64,000 nucleotides of DNA, taken from assembly GCA_038501785.1 (NCBI GenBank), contig JBAMJR010000189.1, positions 2,007,501-2,071,500 on the forward strand. The letters run 5' to 3'. Every line of letters starts with the position of its first letter. The first letter of the stretch is position 1. Below the pieces are notes generated by a model that saw only the letters and a list, made by a program, of their open reading frames with translations, did not search any database and was not told where the DNA came from. Position numbers and translations under genes: made by a program. Below are positions 39,341 to 52,200 of this stretch, piece after piece. The DNA is from Myoxocephalus aenaeus (lineage: Eukaryota > Chordata > Actinopteri > Perciformes > Cottidae).

Positions 39341-41877
39341 ATGCGTGGCTTGATCTGCGGACCCAAACTCGCCGCGTGCGGGATCGTGTTGACCACGTGG
39401 GGCGTTATAATGTTGGTGAGTGAGATTCTCTTGATTTACTTTTAAAAAAAAGTTTCATTCTCGGTCATCGTGCCTTGATTTTTTTCCATCTAAAACTCTT
39501 TCCCACTGAAGCCGTGTCAGAAGGAGACAACGCGCCTCCGTGTTACTAAGTTTTGGGGTTTAATTTGTTCTCGCGTTGATATTAAATATTACAAAAGTAC
39601 AACTTCCAAAACGACCATAAAACTGAACCACCACCTCTTAATCAGCGGCGCTCAAACGGAGTTACTGCAGGGAACAAATCAGAGCAGGTCAACATGATTT
39701 AACTGTTCTTTTTTTGTTTTTATAAATAGAAAAATACAATTATTAGTTTGTTTAAGCTAGATATTGTTTTTCATCATTAGTCAGTACTACACACTGCCAT
39801 GTTGTCCATGAATTAAGTTACTGCGTTTGGTCAAATTAATTTGACGTCATGAAATAACTACATTGTGCATAATTATACTTTAGATGAGTATTTGGGTATA
39901 ACTCCTGATGTTTGGTCTTCATCACATACAGAACCTCAAATGTTTATTTTTTTCCCCTCCCAATTATACAATACATGAATTGAATGTTAGTTCAGTATCC
40001 TTCAGACCTCTGACTAAAGTGTGCCCTTCAGTAACGAGTCTCCCTCTTCTTCCTCAGGCCATGCTGGGGATTTTCTTCACCACCCATTCAGCTGTGCTGA
40101 TCGAGGACGTGCCCGTGACGGCGGACATCTTCCATGAGTGAGGCTTTTACCGTCGCACCTCACTCCAGATCTACGCGGCCGTTCGGAGGCTCGATGCCTT
40201 GTCCGCCGTGCTGCTCAAAGGGCCGGCGCGCCGGATCTGGCCAGGTTTAGGGGGTCGGCGGCTCACCTCTACGAACCGGTCCCGTGTGATCCCAAGTTCC
40301 AGTCAAAAGCCAAACCCGAACTAACAGCAGGTCGACAATACGCAAAAGTCAACCAAATTGCTAAAACTCTGAAGCTGCCTTCACGCCGACGAGTGACGCA
40401 GCATCAGGTGGTTTTCAGAGGAAGTTGGTGACAGGAAGCTACAAACAGTAGCTGTCACACACGACACAGCCGCTTGGTTTCCACGTATGAAACAAACGCC
40501 GTTAGCAGGTTCCCCGTGCTATTTAACCACATGGCGACGGCAACAAGCGCTTGAGCAACGCTTCTAACAGCGACTTGCTGACAACGGAGCCGGCAACGCT
40601 GCTGCTCGTAGTGCAAACGCAGCATCGGATCCGGTCCAAACAATACCGCTATCTTATTTCTTCTTCTTCTTCTTCTTCTTCGTCCTCTCCTGTTGGCCTG
40701 AGGACAGACTGGACGCTACAGGGTCTCACTGTCGCGCCTCGGGGTACACGTGGTATTACGAGAGGGCCGCGGCTAGCTGGTTAGCGCCCCCATTTCAGTA
40801 GCTATCTGTGCAGCGTCAGCACTGGAGCCTCGTCACACTCTGCTGATCACGTTGGATCATTCGCTGACTGAAAAAACTAAACTGAAATTCTGTCCAGATC
40901 TTAACACATTGCACCTTTTAACACTCAGTGAACCATTTCTTCAACGGTAACATTCCTATACCGAAACAGTTACTGCTTTCAGTTTTTGTTAAATGTTCAC
41001 TACTTAGTAGGTTTTAATGCTGCAGCTTTGTGTCTCCCCCCTCTCAGTCAGAACCCTGACAGGATCTACGCCCTGTACAACAAGGTGGGCTACAACTGCT
41101 TCATAGCAGCCGCTATCTACATCCTGTTTGGAGCCTTCTCCTGCTGCCAGATGAAGCTCAACAAGCAGAAGGTGATTTCATCTATTTGGTGTTTTTTTAT
41201 TAATTAATACTTTTTTTGTTAAACCCCTGTTGACCTCGCAACGGTCAGATGTGTCGGTTTTAGGAAGCGTTGAGACATCAAAGGGGGTCTTGTGTCGAGA
41301 TCAGAAAGCAGATGACTCGACAAGCCATTCAGGTTGTCACACTCTTTAAAGTACCGCCCACGGCTTGAGAGCTACACCTTCGCAAAGGTGTGCCATATTT
41401 TTCTCGCAAGCCAATTAGAACAGGACAGGTGCTAAATTGGAGCGTTTCAGACAGAGGGGGGAAACGGTTACATTCATTTTTGGAACATTAAAACTCGTAA
41501 ACATGTTCTAGTAGAAACCCAAAACACAAGTATGAACCTGAATATGAGCATGATATGGCCCCTTTTTAAAATATGCTTTGGACAGAACAAACAACATGGC
41601 AATCAGGTTTTTAATATAGAATCACCAAAAAAGGGGCTGAAAATGTAAATCCCCAAATAAAATCTTGTTGGATTGAACATCAAATCACACACACTGATCA
41701 GCAATTAGGAACAGAGCATGTGTGTAAGTAGTAATATCATGATCGTGATTTAAAACCACCCATCAGTATAATATTTCATGACTAAATTGATTTATGATGT
41801 ATTAAATATAATTGTTGCTGCTGTTAATGATGCCTTTCGTTTGTCTCGTTGTTCTACAGGAGTACCTGGTGCACTAG
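39341..41877 (+). CDS. rnasek: Ribonuclease kappa (RNASEK)
   Basis: Four exons, 39341-39415, 40058-40137, 41048-41171 and 41860-41877, encode 98 aa, the same length as human RNASEK. Exon 1 has CGPKLAACGIVLTTWGVIML (human CGPKLAACGIVLSAWGVIML), exon 2 MLGIFFTTHSAVLIEDVP, and exon 3 YNCFIAAAIYILFGAFSCCQ. The protein has two membrane segments (about residues 12-33 and 68-88) with a luminal loop. RNASEK associates with the vacuolar ATPase, is needed for endosomal acidification and endocytosis, and was first described as an endoribonuclease. The last residues EYLVH correspond to human EYMVR. The gene is divergent from BAP18 and convergent with the lipoxygenase. In human, RNASEK lies in the same direction as C17orf49 and can read through into it; that is impossible here. 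Confidence 0.97.
40371..40624. mobile_element. Possible degenerate MITE in rnasek intron 2
   Basis: AGCTGCCTTCACGCCGACGA on the left and CTCGTAGTGCAAACGCAGCA on the right look like diverged inverted repeats of the GCTGCGTTCACAC type. No clear target duplication was seen. Confidence 0.35.
41330..41570. repeat. Interspersed repeat in rnasek intron 3
   Basis: Phrases such as AGTAGAAACCCAAAACACAA and GAACCTGAATATGAGCATGA match a short dispersed repeat that I recall from teleost introns. Class uncertain. Confidence 0.4.
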
Positions 41878-42213
41878 CACCACCTGCTGGACTGAGGAGC
41901 GCCCAGCGGCAGTGTTGATACGCTGTGCGAGGGCAGATCTGTTTATTTAAAATGAGATTAATTCTACCTCTGATCACCTGAAGTGCTGAAATGATTTGAC
42001 TGAATTTGGTGAAAACTAATTTGAACGCAAATGGTTGTTCTCCAGAGTTTCAGTGATTCTTCTTGTTGAAAAATGTAAAAGGTTGTACATTATTGTGTCC
42101 TGACTGTACTGTACAAGAGTGTTTGTGTGTGGAATGTTGGTCAAATCAAGTTGTTGATTTATTTCAGCTTGAAATCATATTCTGAAACTTGATTTGTAAT
42201 GTCTGTTTGAAAC

Positions 42214-42219
42214 ATTAAA
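42214..42219 (+). terminator. rnasek poly(A) signal
   Basis: ATTAAA about 340 bases after the rnasek stop. An alternative AATAAA lies at about 42606. Confidence 0.55.
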
Positions 42220-42257
42220 AGGTATGTTGATAACTGAGTAATTAGATTTGATTAGTT

Positions 42258-42263
42258 TTTATT
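42258..42263 (-). terminator. Candidate lipoxygenase poly(A) signal
   Basis: AATAAA on the - strand, about 840 bases after the lipoxygenase stop. Together with the rnasek signal this places the two 3' ends within tens of bases of each other. Confidence 0.4.
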
Positions 42264-43104
42264 GACACAAGCCCAGATGGTTCACTTCTTTAAAGTTTGC
42301 TTTGAAGTTAGGTTTTCAACACATCAACAACAGAATATAAGGTCTTAATAATGTCTATAGATGAAAATATTGTCTAAATATCAAAATGAAAAGGGTGCAC
42401 TGACAAAAAGAGCTTAACTCGACGTGTGTACGTGCTTTCAGCTGCTGCAAAGGTAAATCTCCTCCTTGGTCTTTCGACTGACCACCAACCCCTGGTCCAT
42501 GACCTTTGACCCCTTCTCTGTTGATCACCCGATGTGAAGTTTTCAGAGACCGAAGCAGTTCTCAGTCTCCAGCATTCCACTCAAAATGATATATTTCATG
42601 TTTCAATAAAGAACGGTTAAAAAACAATGCTGTGACAGTTATGGTGCCGTGACACAACCAAACGGCCTCGGTTGGACATTCACACACATTGGCTGTTCAA
42701 TTTAACATGTCATACAAATCATAAATGGTCTAATATTCCTAGAAATTGAATCACTATGGAAGCACTGAAAGGTAAGTGGGGGGGGGAGGTTGAGCAGATG
42801 AATTAAAAAAAATATATATATTATATTGTCACTCATTTCGGCCACAAGAGCCTGAAGCGCACCACTACTGAAATAGGACTCAACAAGGTTAAAAGGAGTA
42901 ATAGAGTTCGAGCAGCTGATCCTTCGTGTTGTCGTGCAATAGTAGTAGACATACTGAATGCGTCCGTTCGGCACAACGGGATTGGTCGATGTACGAAAGT
43001 TCAGAAAGAAACAACCTCGCTCTGATTGAAAATGTCGCAGCGTAATATTTTAAGAAGTAGTAGATGCACTGAGAATCTTTTTTGACACGGATCCGTCAGT
43101 CTCT

Positions 43105-43827
43105 CTATATAGTGATGCTGTTCTCTATGCGGCTGGGCAGGAGGAACAGGTACTGGAGCTCCAGTCCTTCATTCTGACCCACAATGTGCTTCTCAATCTC
43201 CTTCAGCTCTGCTGTGAAGCTGTCAATCAGCTCCTGGGCCCGCCCCTCAGTGAAGTGCTCCTCTGTGTATTGGCCCAACGGAATCTAGGCAGGAGGAAAC
43301 ACACAGTACATATATTTTATAAAATATTCGTGAACGTTAAGGTGTGTGCTGTCTGAAAGACCAGCGGCAATGAAAGCCGAATACAAAAATAATGAGCTGC
43401 GTATTGCTGCCACCACGTTTATCATGACAATACATTTTTGTGATTTCTACCAGATCATGTCTGTGCTTTAATTTTATGATTTTATTTGTCAGCTTGTAGA
43501 CATCAATGGTCCATATGGAAACAAAAAGTAGCAGGCACCTTGTTCCTGTAAGAGACACACCACTGGTTAATTATTTTCCAAATAGATTAAAGTCCGTTCC
43601 CCTCTATTGTAATGTTGTGTCTTGAATAAATAAGAAGTAAAGTGACTCAACTGCAAGTCAGGAGAACAAAAGTCTGGTAATCTAAATAGTTTTCTCTCCA
43701 GTGTTTATGACTTGAGAACCAGTGGGAATTTAATTTTACCAAGCACTCTAAACACTAGAGTCAATCAAGTATTGTGTGTTATTTAGAACAGTGATTCTCA
43801 ACTGGTGGGTCGGGTTTCAGTTGCCTG

Positions 43828-43865
<38 letters not shown>

Positions 43866-46800
43866 TTTTTTTTTTTTTCATCCTGTGGTTTTATTTTGAA
43901 AGGACTTTTTTATGCAGCGGAGTGTCGTTATTTTGCCGGCTCTGGTTTCAACTGGTTTTGCACTTGTCCCTCCATGTTTTCAGCAGCGTGGGCCAGGTTG
44001 GTTCAAACCATACTGATATGAGGGAGACTCTGGGTTTTTAGGATAATTAAATTAAACAGCCTACTGAATATAACATTGACAACTGATGGCGCTGCCTGCA
44101 TGACAGGAAAAAACTCTGGGGTTGGGAGGAGAATTGAGTGCTGCTTAATTTTCTGTAAAGCACAATGTTTTTCAGTATTTACTGATGAGTTAATCACAAG
44201 AGAAGTTAATCTTGTATATATGAATACTTTTGAATTCCACTTTTGTTTAATTTATTTTGAGTTAGTGGAAAAGCTGCTCCTCAACACAGTGACGTGTTCC
44301 ACAGTAAAGTGTTTGTCATAGATTCGGTGAGTGTGTGTTGTCAGTTAAAGTTAGGTCATTTCAGTCTTTTTGAAACTACTTCTTAGTTGTTGGACTGTTT
44401 GTGCATGAAAGCTGTTGAGTCTGTTTAAAAATAGCTGAAGATTCTGAATTGTTATGGATGTTGTAATACCTTGTGTCCTGAAGATGCACTTTTAGTTTTT
44501 TAATTAAAATGCAGCTAATTGAGTGTAAAAGGGAATAGTTCCCTCTCTATCATCGCTATTAAACTTGTTTCAATAACATCGTTATTAAACTTGTTTTTGT
44601 GTTAGCATACATGTTCTGTACTATCTCAGGTTCAAACTGCACCATCTTTTCATTAAATACATTGGAGAAGTTGAGAATGTTCCTCGATTTGGGTCGCGGC
44701 TTGTCATTCAGGGATGATAGTGGGTCCCGGAGCCAGACCAGTTGAGAACCACTGATTTAGAACATGGGATAGTGGTACAATTCAGCCTCTTGTGGCCAAA
44801 ATAAGTTTTACAACAACAAACACAAAACTTTTTTTCACCTGTTCTTAAATCATAAACACAGCAGAGAAAACAATTATATTCAGACCGAGAAAATGGATAA
44901 CCAAAATAGTTGTTTTCTCACTTACCCCATACTCAAACCTTTCATTTATCAGCGATGTCAGCCTATCAAAATGAAAATGTAATATATATGATCTATTGCC
45001 ACATAAACCAGACAGATGGACTCACTGCGTCTGGCTGTGCCCGCCCCAGATGCCATGTGATAGCCATCTGCATACAGGACTGGCTGACGTCCGGAAGGGT
45101 GGCCATGATCATCTCCATGGTGACAGCATCCTTGTCTGTTGGTGGGGGGTGTCTCATGGTGCAGGGGGTGTTGGGGACCCAGGCACACCAGTCAAACTGG
45201 GAGGAAACCATCAGCAGAGAGAGAATTAGTTAAAGCCCCTCTGTGTAGGATGTGACTGTGACTCCTCGTGGTGTTCACCTGTCCGTTGTTGGTGGCAGCG
45301 TGCTGGGCGGTGCTGTGGAAGATGACCACTGACAGCAGGGTGGAGAGTTCCTCTCTGGAGCCGAGCTCACTGGACAGACCTGAGCAGACATCCACCATCA
45401 AGAATTGCATGCACAAACTATACATCATGTCTGACAGCGCTTTATCTGAATGATTCCTTGTACTTTCGTACAAATTTGACATGCGGTACATATGGAGACA
45501 CCAGAAGGATGTGATAGTTATGCTAGCTCCCAAGTACCTTGCCTCCCTACATCTACTTGCCAAGCGAGACGCAAGGCAGGGGTGGCCTACTAGCCAACTG
45601 TAATATATGCTAAGATACGGTTAGCTAGGTGGCAGTACCTTAGCTAGGTGGCTGTACCTTAGCTATGCGGCGTGGATCTTGTTTTTGTTGCTACGTACCG
45701 TGAGCTAATGAAGCAATTTGTAAACGGCAAGCTAATTAGAATCAATGGTCCAAATCAAATATAGGAGCGTTATTCTAAATTTGATATATGATTGTGATGT
45801 GATAACGCTTGGTGTGCAAGCAATGGGATGCTGACTGCAGTTCACTTAATGGCCACCCTCACAAGGATCTTCTCAAAGCTCCACATAGTTCCGTTAAGAT
45901 CTTTATAAAAAATGCCCTGCTGGAAGCTTGCTTTTTAACCTGGGTGATAATAAGGATACAAATGCAGGATATTAATCACTGACCAAAGTTGGGGAGTTCT
46001 GTGAAGCCTTCCAGTGAGATGTCTCTGATCCAGGCTTGGAGCTCCAGGTCCTCCTGCACATCCTGGTCTGACTGGTAGTACAGGCCTACCATCCCTGAGA
46101 CAAAACTGGAGGAAGAGGCACAACTAAATGCATCTCAGTGGTGTCCTCACATCAATAGCACTAAGGGAGCTTATGTGCAGGGTATGAACACTACAGATGA
46201 GCGAATTAGCCAAACCAAGACTCCTTGTATTGGTGTGTTTATTGATTCCTGCGACAAAAATGCAAAATCAAGATCTTGTCTTTTTTCATTCTGCTAAAAC
46301 CTCATGTAAACAGTTAAAAAACTCAATCTTCCACCCCGAAGACTAAAAATTCTCCAATTATATTACAGAAGTAGAAATGAAAGTGTCTACATTCTGTGGG
46401 CCTACTCGTCAAGCCAATGATTTGTATATTCATTCAACAAAGGTTAATTTAATGAAAATATACATTTTACAATGCAACCTATGTCACAAATACTGTATTT
46501 TACTTTTACTGACGCAGAGGAAGCAGTTAACTAATGTGAATGGGACTTTATCCACCAAATTATCCACAACAAATTATTTATGAATATGATAAACGTTCTT
46601 AATGGCAAATATATTATTACATATCATATCAGCTCCCATCAGGGCTTCCTCTTTCCATCACTTTTGTTTGATATATCAATTGAACCACTTGCACTGAAAA
46701 TCCAGAGAAAATATCTCTTTACGCTGATGATATATTACTCTATTTAGGTCCCACAGCCATTTAATGTCACATTAAATGACTCAGAAGTACATTTTATAGT

Positions 46801-49176
46801 TAATGTTTTTTTAAAATCCAGATATAAAATGATCTGCAGTGAATCTACATCTACGCTTTTAAATACTGTGATGATTTTAAAGTGTTTGGGGAAAGGTAGG
46901 AGGACACTAGTATAGACAGGTAGCTGTGTGCCGTATTCAGACGTATCCAGTGTGGATGGTGAGCATCTGGTAAGATACTGGTCGGCACACTGCATATATA
47001 ATATAGTGAAATATTTGTACTGGTCCAATCAAATCTGAAGGATTTCGAAGCTACCAAGCACTTACATATTCCATTTCACTCAGAAAAAAGTCAAATTATG
47101 GAAGATAAAGACACTCTTACTTCCATTTGCTCTTCAGAATAAAGCAGCAGACCCAGCAGTAGTGTCCTGCCAGCTGCTAGTGTGAGCATAGGGTGTAATA
47201 CCTGAGTATGGCCTCCCACAGCATTAGACTGTGTTCTCTGTAGAAGTAACTTGGGAGCTGGGAGACGCCCCTGTCAGGGAAGTCCAGGGAAGGCTGCAGG
47301 GAGCGGTAGGTCAGCACCTTGTACTCCCTCTGAGCCAGAATCACCAGGCCGTCACCGCCCGTAGAGACAACCTGCACACACAACCACCGTCAGACTGTTT
47401 TGAAATCCATAATGTGTCTGTGATGAGGTGGAGGGCCCAGTGACATACCCTTTTGAAGATGCCGTTAGGTGAGATGAGCTGAGTGCGCCCCCTACAGTTG
47501 ATCTCCAGAGTGTAACGCAGATGAGGAGCGAGGAGCTGCAGCGGGAAGACACAGAACAGATTCTAAAAGAATAGCACCAACAAATTAACTCTTACTAATC
47601 AAGGTCTGGAAAAAGCATTGAGGAGAAGTTACCATGTGACCCACAATCTAATAGGTCACGTGGTACACTCAGTATAATGTACAATCCTCAGCATTCATGT
47701 CACTTTGACTTTTTTTTATTGTCGTCAAGTTATCATCAGTGAAACCTAGCACTTCCTGCATATTTTTCAAATTAAAAGCTATATTTTAAAAGGGAGAGAT
47801 TATGAGCCACATTTCTGCAGGTTGTGTTGAGTCGGATTAACTTAACAGCAATAAAAAAATGACAAAGTGGAAGCAAAAGGAACTAATTAGTGGACAGCAA
47901 CAATATCGGTGTTAGGCAGTGGTGAGTACAGTGGTGGGCCTAAGCCTTCTCTGCTGGCCTAAACAGAATCACAAAGTTATAGCTATTTTATAATATAATT
48001 GTTTTTCACAAATACACTACATGTATTATAATTATTTTTCCCTATTAGCTTATTTTCTCATTGCACAGCTCCTGTCTTCCTCTGTTGCTCTGCCTTCAGC
48101 CTGCAGCGCTGCTTCAGTGCAGCTGGTTTGAAGGAGAACTTTCATCCAATCAGATTTCACCTCTATGTCTCTATGGAAGCAAAGCAATTCAAGCTGGCCT
48201 TTGCAGATTAAAGTACACGGAGAGTGGACGTTGTCGTTGATTGTCATAGACTTCAACAAATCAGATCTTTAGTTTGACAAGCTGGGTGTATTCTTTGACG
48301 TGCCAGTGGCCGCGAACTGGCATGGACGTATGATTGGTCAGTGGGCCAGCGTGACCATTAACATGCGCTGTGATTGGTCAGTGGGCCAGCGTGACTTGTG
48401 CCTAACAGAAAACTAGCTAGCTGAACTCAGTAGGAAGGAGTAAGAATATTTCAGGTTGTTGAAACATATGTTAGAGAAGTAATTACATTTTGAGTGTTTT
48501 GCTTAGTGTAGTTTTTTTATACTCAATGGCTGAAGGAGGAGGAGAAACAGACTTGGTGGCGGATTTAATGACAACGCATGTTTGGCAGTGACGACCCCAA
48601 TATCGACTGCCACTGTCGAGCGGATATTTTCAGCCCTAAAACGCATGGAAACGTATTCCAGAAACGCAACTGGGAGGCTCGGCTGTACTCATTGGCGTCC
48701 ATGGCCATCTGTTACTGGAACTGAAGCGCACCGATAAACTGTACAACCGCGTCGCTGAACTGTTTCTTAACAAAGAGACGTGGATGGACTTTGTCTTTAA
48801 GTGAACCGCATCTGGTGAGTTAACAGCTTTTTAGTTTTTAAATCTGCAGTAGCATTGTGTTAATGTGTTTATGGTGCTGTTTTTATCATGGTTTGTTTTG
48901 TCATGTTGATGTGGACCAGGGGGTGGGCTGGCCATAGAGGATACCGGGGAAATACCCGGTATGCCGACGGGGTTGAGCTGGTCAAGTGGGTCAGTCAGGA
49001 CGCACAACATCGCCGAGGCGAGGTTGGAGGCATCCGACCGAGAAGCGCTGCGTAATTGCGCATTGCTCAACGGGAGTGCCTTTTTTTGTCATCAAAGTGG
49101 TTAAAATAGCCAAGTGGGTCGGTCCATATACTGTATATATATGAATGAATGAATATATACTTTATTAATCCCTGAG

Positions 49177-49207
<31 letters not shown>

Positions 49208-52200
49208 CATGTAGCATACAGATAAGTGGTCCTGCACTTGACTGATGATTTCAAATGTATTGATAAATTCCCAAAACCAACGTAAGAGCTGTGTACAAAG
49301 GCACAAAAACGATAATTATGTTAGCTTACTCCTCGTTTTCATGCCATAAGCCCTAGGCTTCGCAGTGCGGAGACACCAATACTGACCAGACAATGGTCTT
49401 ACTGTTACTGTTAGACTCCTCTTCGGGGGAGTGCTAATACCGTTAATGTTTCTAATTTGTATACAAAACTGACCATATTTTCCATAGCTTTTCAACATTA
49501 AATCCGCTCACAATGAGACTTCCTTTTAAACTCTGCGAGCCGCCTTCAAAATGGAAGCACGAGAGACGAGCACGAGAGACGAGCACGAGAGACGAGAACG
49601 CGCACCCTTGTGCCAAATGAGAATGGCCCCACGGTGGATCTTTTTTAGGGCGCTGATTGAATAAATTGTATGTCACTCATTTATATCTTTAATCAGTGAT
49701 TGGCTAAACTGCTTATTAGACCCTTAGATATAATTTGCGCAGATACCCTATTTTGAAAATATTACTGGGTATATTCCATAGCTCAAAAACACAACTATTG
49801 ACAATTTGTATAATTTATTAATATTTTTCTAATTTTTCTAATGAATAATTCTATAATCTTTTTGGATCTTTTTGGATTTCCCTCCATGCTCGTAATAGTG
49901 CAAAAAAAAAACAGCCGTATAGTAGAGTGAGTGTCTGCTGTCCACACATGACAGTCTGTATCATGAACGCTGTCTAGTGGACAGCGCGCCGTGTATTGAG
50001 TGGGCCGGTCCGCCCCTGATGTGGACCATACGGCACTGAAGGCCTACCACTGAATGCATGGCCCACCACTGGGTGAGTATGACATGACTGTTGGTGAACT
50101 GATATAATTAGTGCTCTGGGAATGTATGAATTCATTAGAACAGCAGGTAAATGTGGAAGAAGTGTTGAGTTTGTCTTAATCACAGAAATATAGGCCTGTC
50201 TCTACACGCTTGTCTCAAATAAAAGCTTGGTTCTCTTGATTAAAGATGCAGTTGGTAACTTTTATGAAAACAACTTTTTGTCATATTTGCACAAACTTTC
50301 ACTATATCCTGATAGTAGTACATGAGACAGATAATCTGTGAAAATCCTTTTAGTGCTCCTAATGGCATTTGCAAGATTCCGCGCACCCAAAGAAAAACAA
50401 CCAATCAGAGCCAAGGACTAACTACAGTAAGAAACTACAGTTCTGAATAATAAGACTTACCTTATAAATAGGGTGTACAGCAGGCAGCTGCCTCAGCGTG
50501 GCCACACAAAACACCTCTATCACAAGGTGAGTCCTGAGCAGGTGAGACAGCAGCTGGAACACCTGGAACTCAGCGTGACGCACCCACATCTTAGCCAATA
50601 GCCAGGCCAGGGGCGGGTCTCTGGGCAGGAATATGGGCATGTCCAAGCCCGGAGTCTGCTCCAGCTACAAGAACAAGGAGGTGGAACGTTACAGGCAGTC
50701 CTGTTCCACCGCATTAAAGGGAACCTGAACTTCACACGTGTAGGACCTCCCAGACCATATGATGAGCCGTTATTAGTCACCAGTTTTTTCCCCATGATTT
50801 TAGTTAAATTTCTCAGGTTTTTCTATGTTTTCTATTAGATTTACATTCAACAGTTTCAGGTTTTCATTCAATATTCTTATATTTTCAGTGTTCTACGAAT
50901 GCATTCACTAATCTCAGATGTCCTTTTTAGGTTTTTCATTCAATATTCACAGACTTTCATAACATATTTAATCCTCCAATAATTCTAAACCATCTCCCCC
51001 TAATGACTTAATTGCTTAATTTGCAGGTGCTAATCAAGTTTCATTGATCATCACTTCAGCCTGTGTGATTGTGTGCATGCACATCAGTGACATGTTGAGT
51101 TCATTACTTCAGGACAGGTCTATGGACATGATGGGTTGTGAATGATATACCTGTATAGCAATAGGTATGAGTCCGTCGTCTGGGTGTTGGTAGAGGAGAC
51201 AGAGTGGAGCAGCGATGTACTGAGGTTTGCCCCTGATTGTGTTGGTGGGAACCCCATCCATGATGGCATAGTCCAACAGGTAGATATTACCGGCCTGGAC
51301 AGGAGGTAAGTAGAAGATTAAGAAGAATGTGGACATGAAAGGAACAGACAGTTCGCTGTATTTGTTGTGTCACAATAATTTGTATAGATCATAGTGACAA
51401 TATTTCTCCACCTTGAGTTCTTTGTTCAGGTTGGTCCTGGGAGCCATGGAGCTCTGCACCATGTCTGGTACCACAGGGAAGTTCTCTGGCAGCTTCTTGC
51501 ACCTCTGGATCATCCTCGGGTTGGAGCCATTCATACACTGATAGCCAAAGAACCTGTCCTCCTTCCAGTGGTCCATACAGTACTCTGAGTAAAAGACACA
51601 TACATACATACATACATACATACATACATACATACATACATACATACATACATACATACATGAGTAATTAACCATGGAGGTGATTGTCAGATCAATCTGT
51701 ACCATCTAAGGCAATGGTTCTCAACTGGTCTGGCTCCAGGACCCACCATCACCCCTGAATGACAAGCCGCGACCCAAATCGAGGAACATTCTCAACTTCT
51801 CAAATTTATTGAATGAAAAAATGGCGCAGTTTGAACCTGAGATAGTACAGAATATGTATGTCAACACAAAAACAAGTTTAATGATAAACCAAAACAAGCA
51901 GCTGGTGGCGATGCTAGAGAGGGAACTATTCCCTTTTACACTCAATTAGCTGCATTTGAATTAAAAAACAAAAACTGCATCTTCAGGACACAAGGTATTA
52001 CAGCATACATAACCATTCAGAATCTTCAGCCATTTTTAAACAGACTCAACAGCTTTCATGCACAAACAAAAAAGTCCAACAACTAAGAAGTAGTTTCAAA
52101 AAGACTCAAATGACCTAACTTTAACTGAGAATACACACTCACTGAATCTATGACAAACACTTTACTATGGAACAAGTCACTGTCTTGAGGAGCAGCTTTT

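Noticed and set aside
51389..51705. Tyr-Val-Cys-Met repeat protein fused to lipoxygenase exon 6
   Set aside because: The N-terminal part is the (CATA)n repeat read through the acceptor; the true exon starts at 51584 after TACTCAG.
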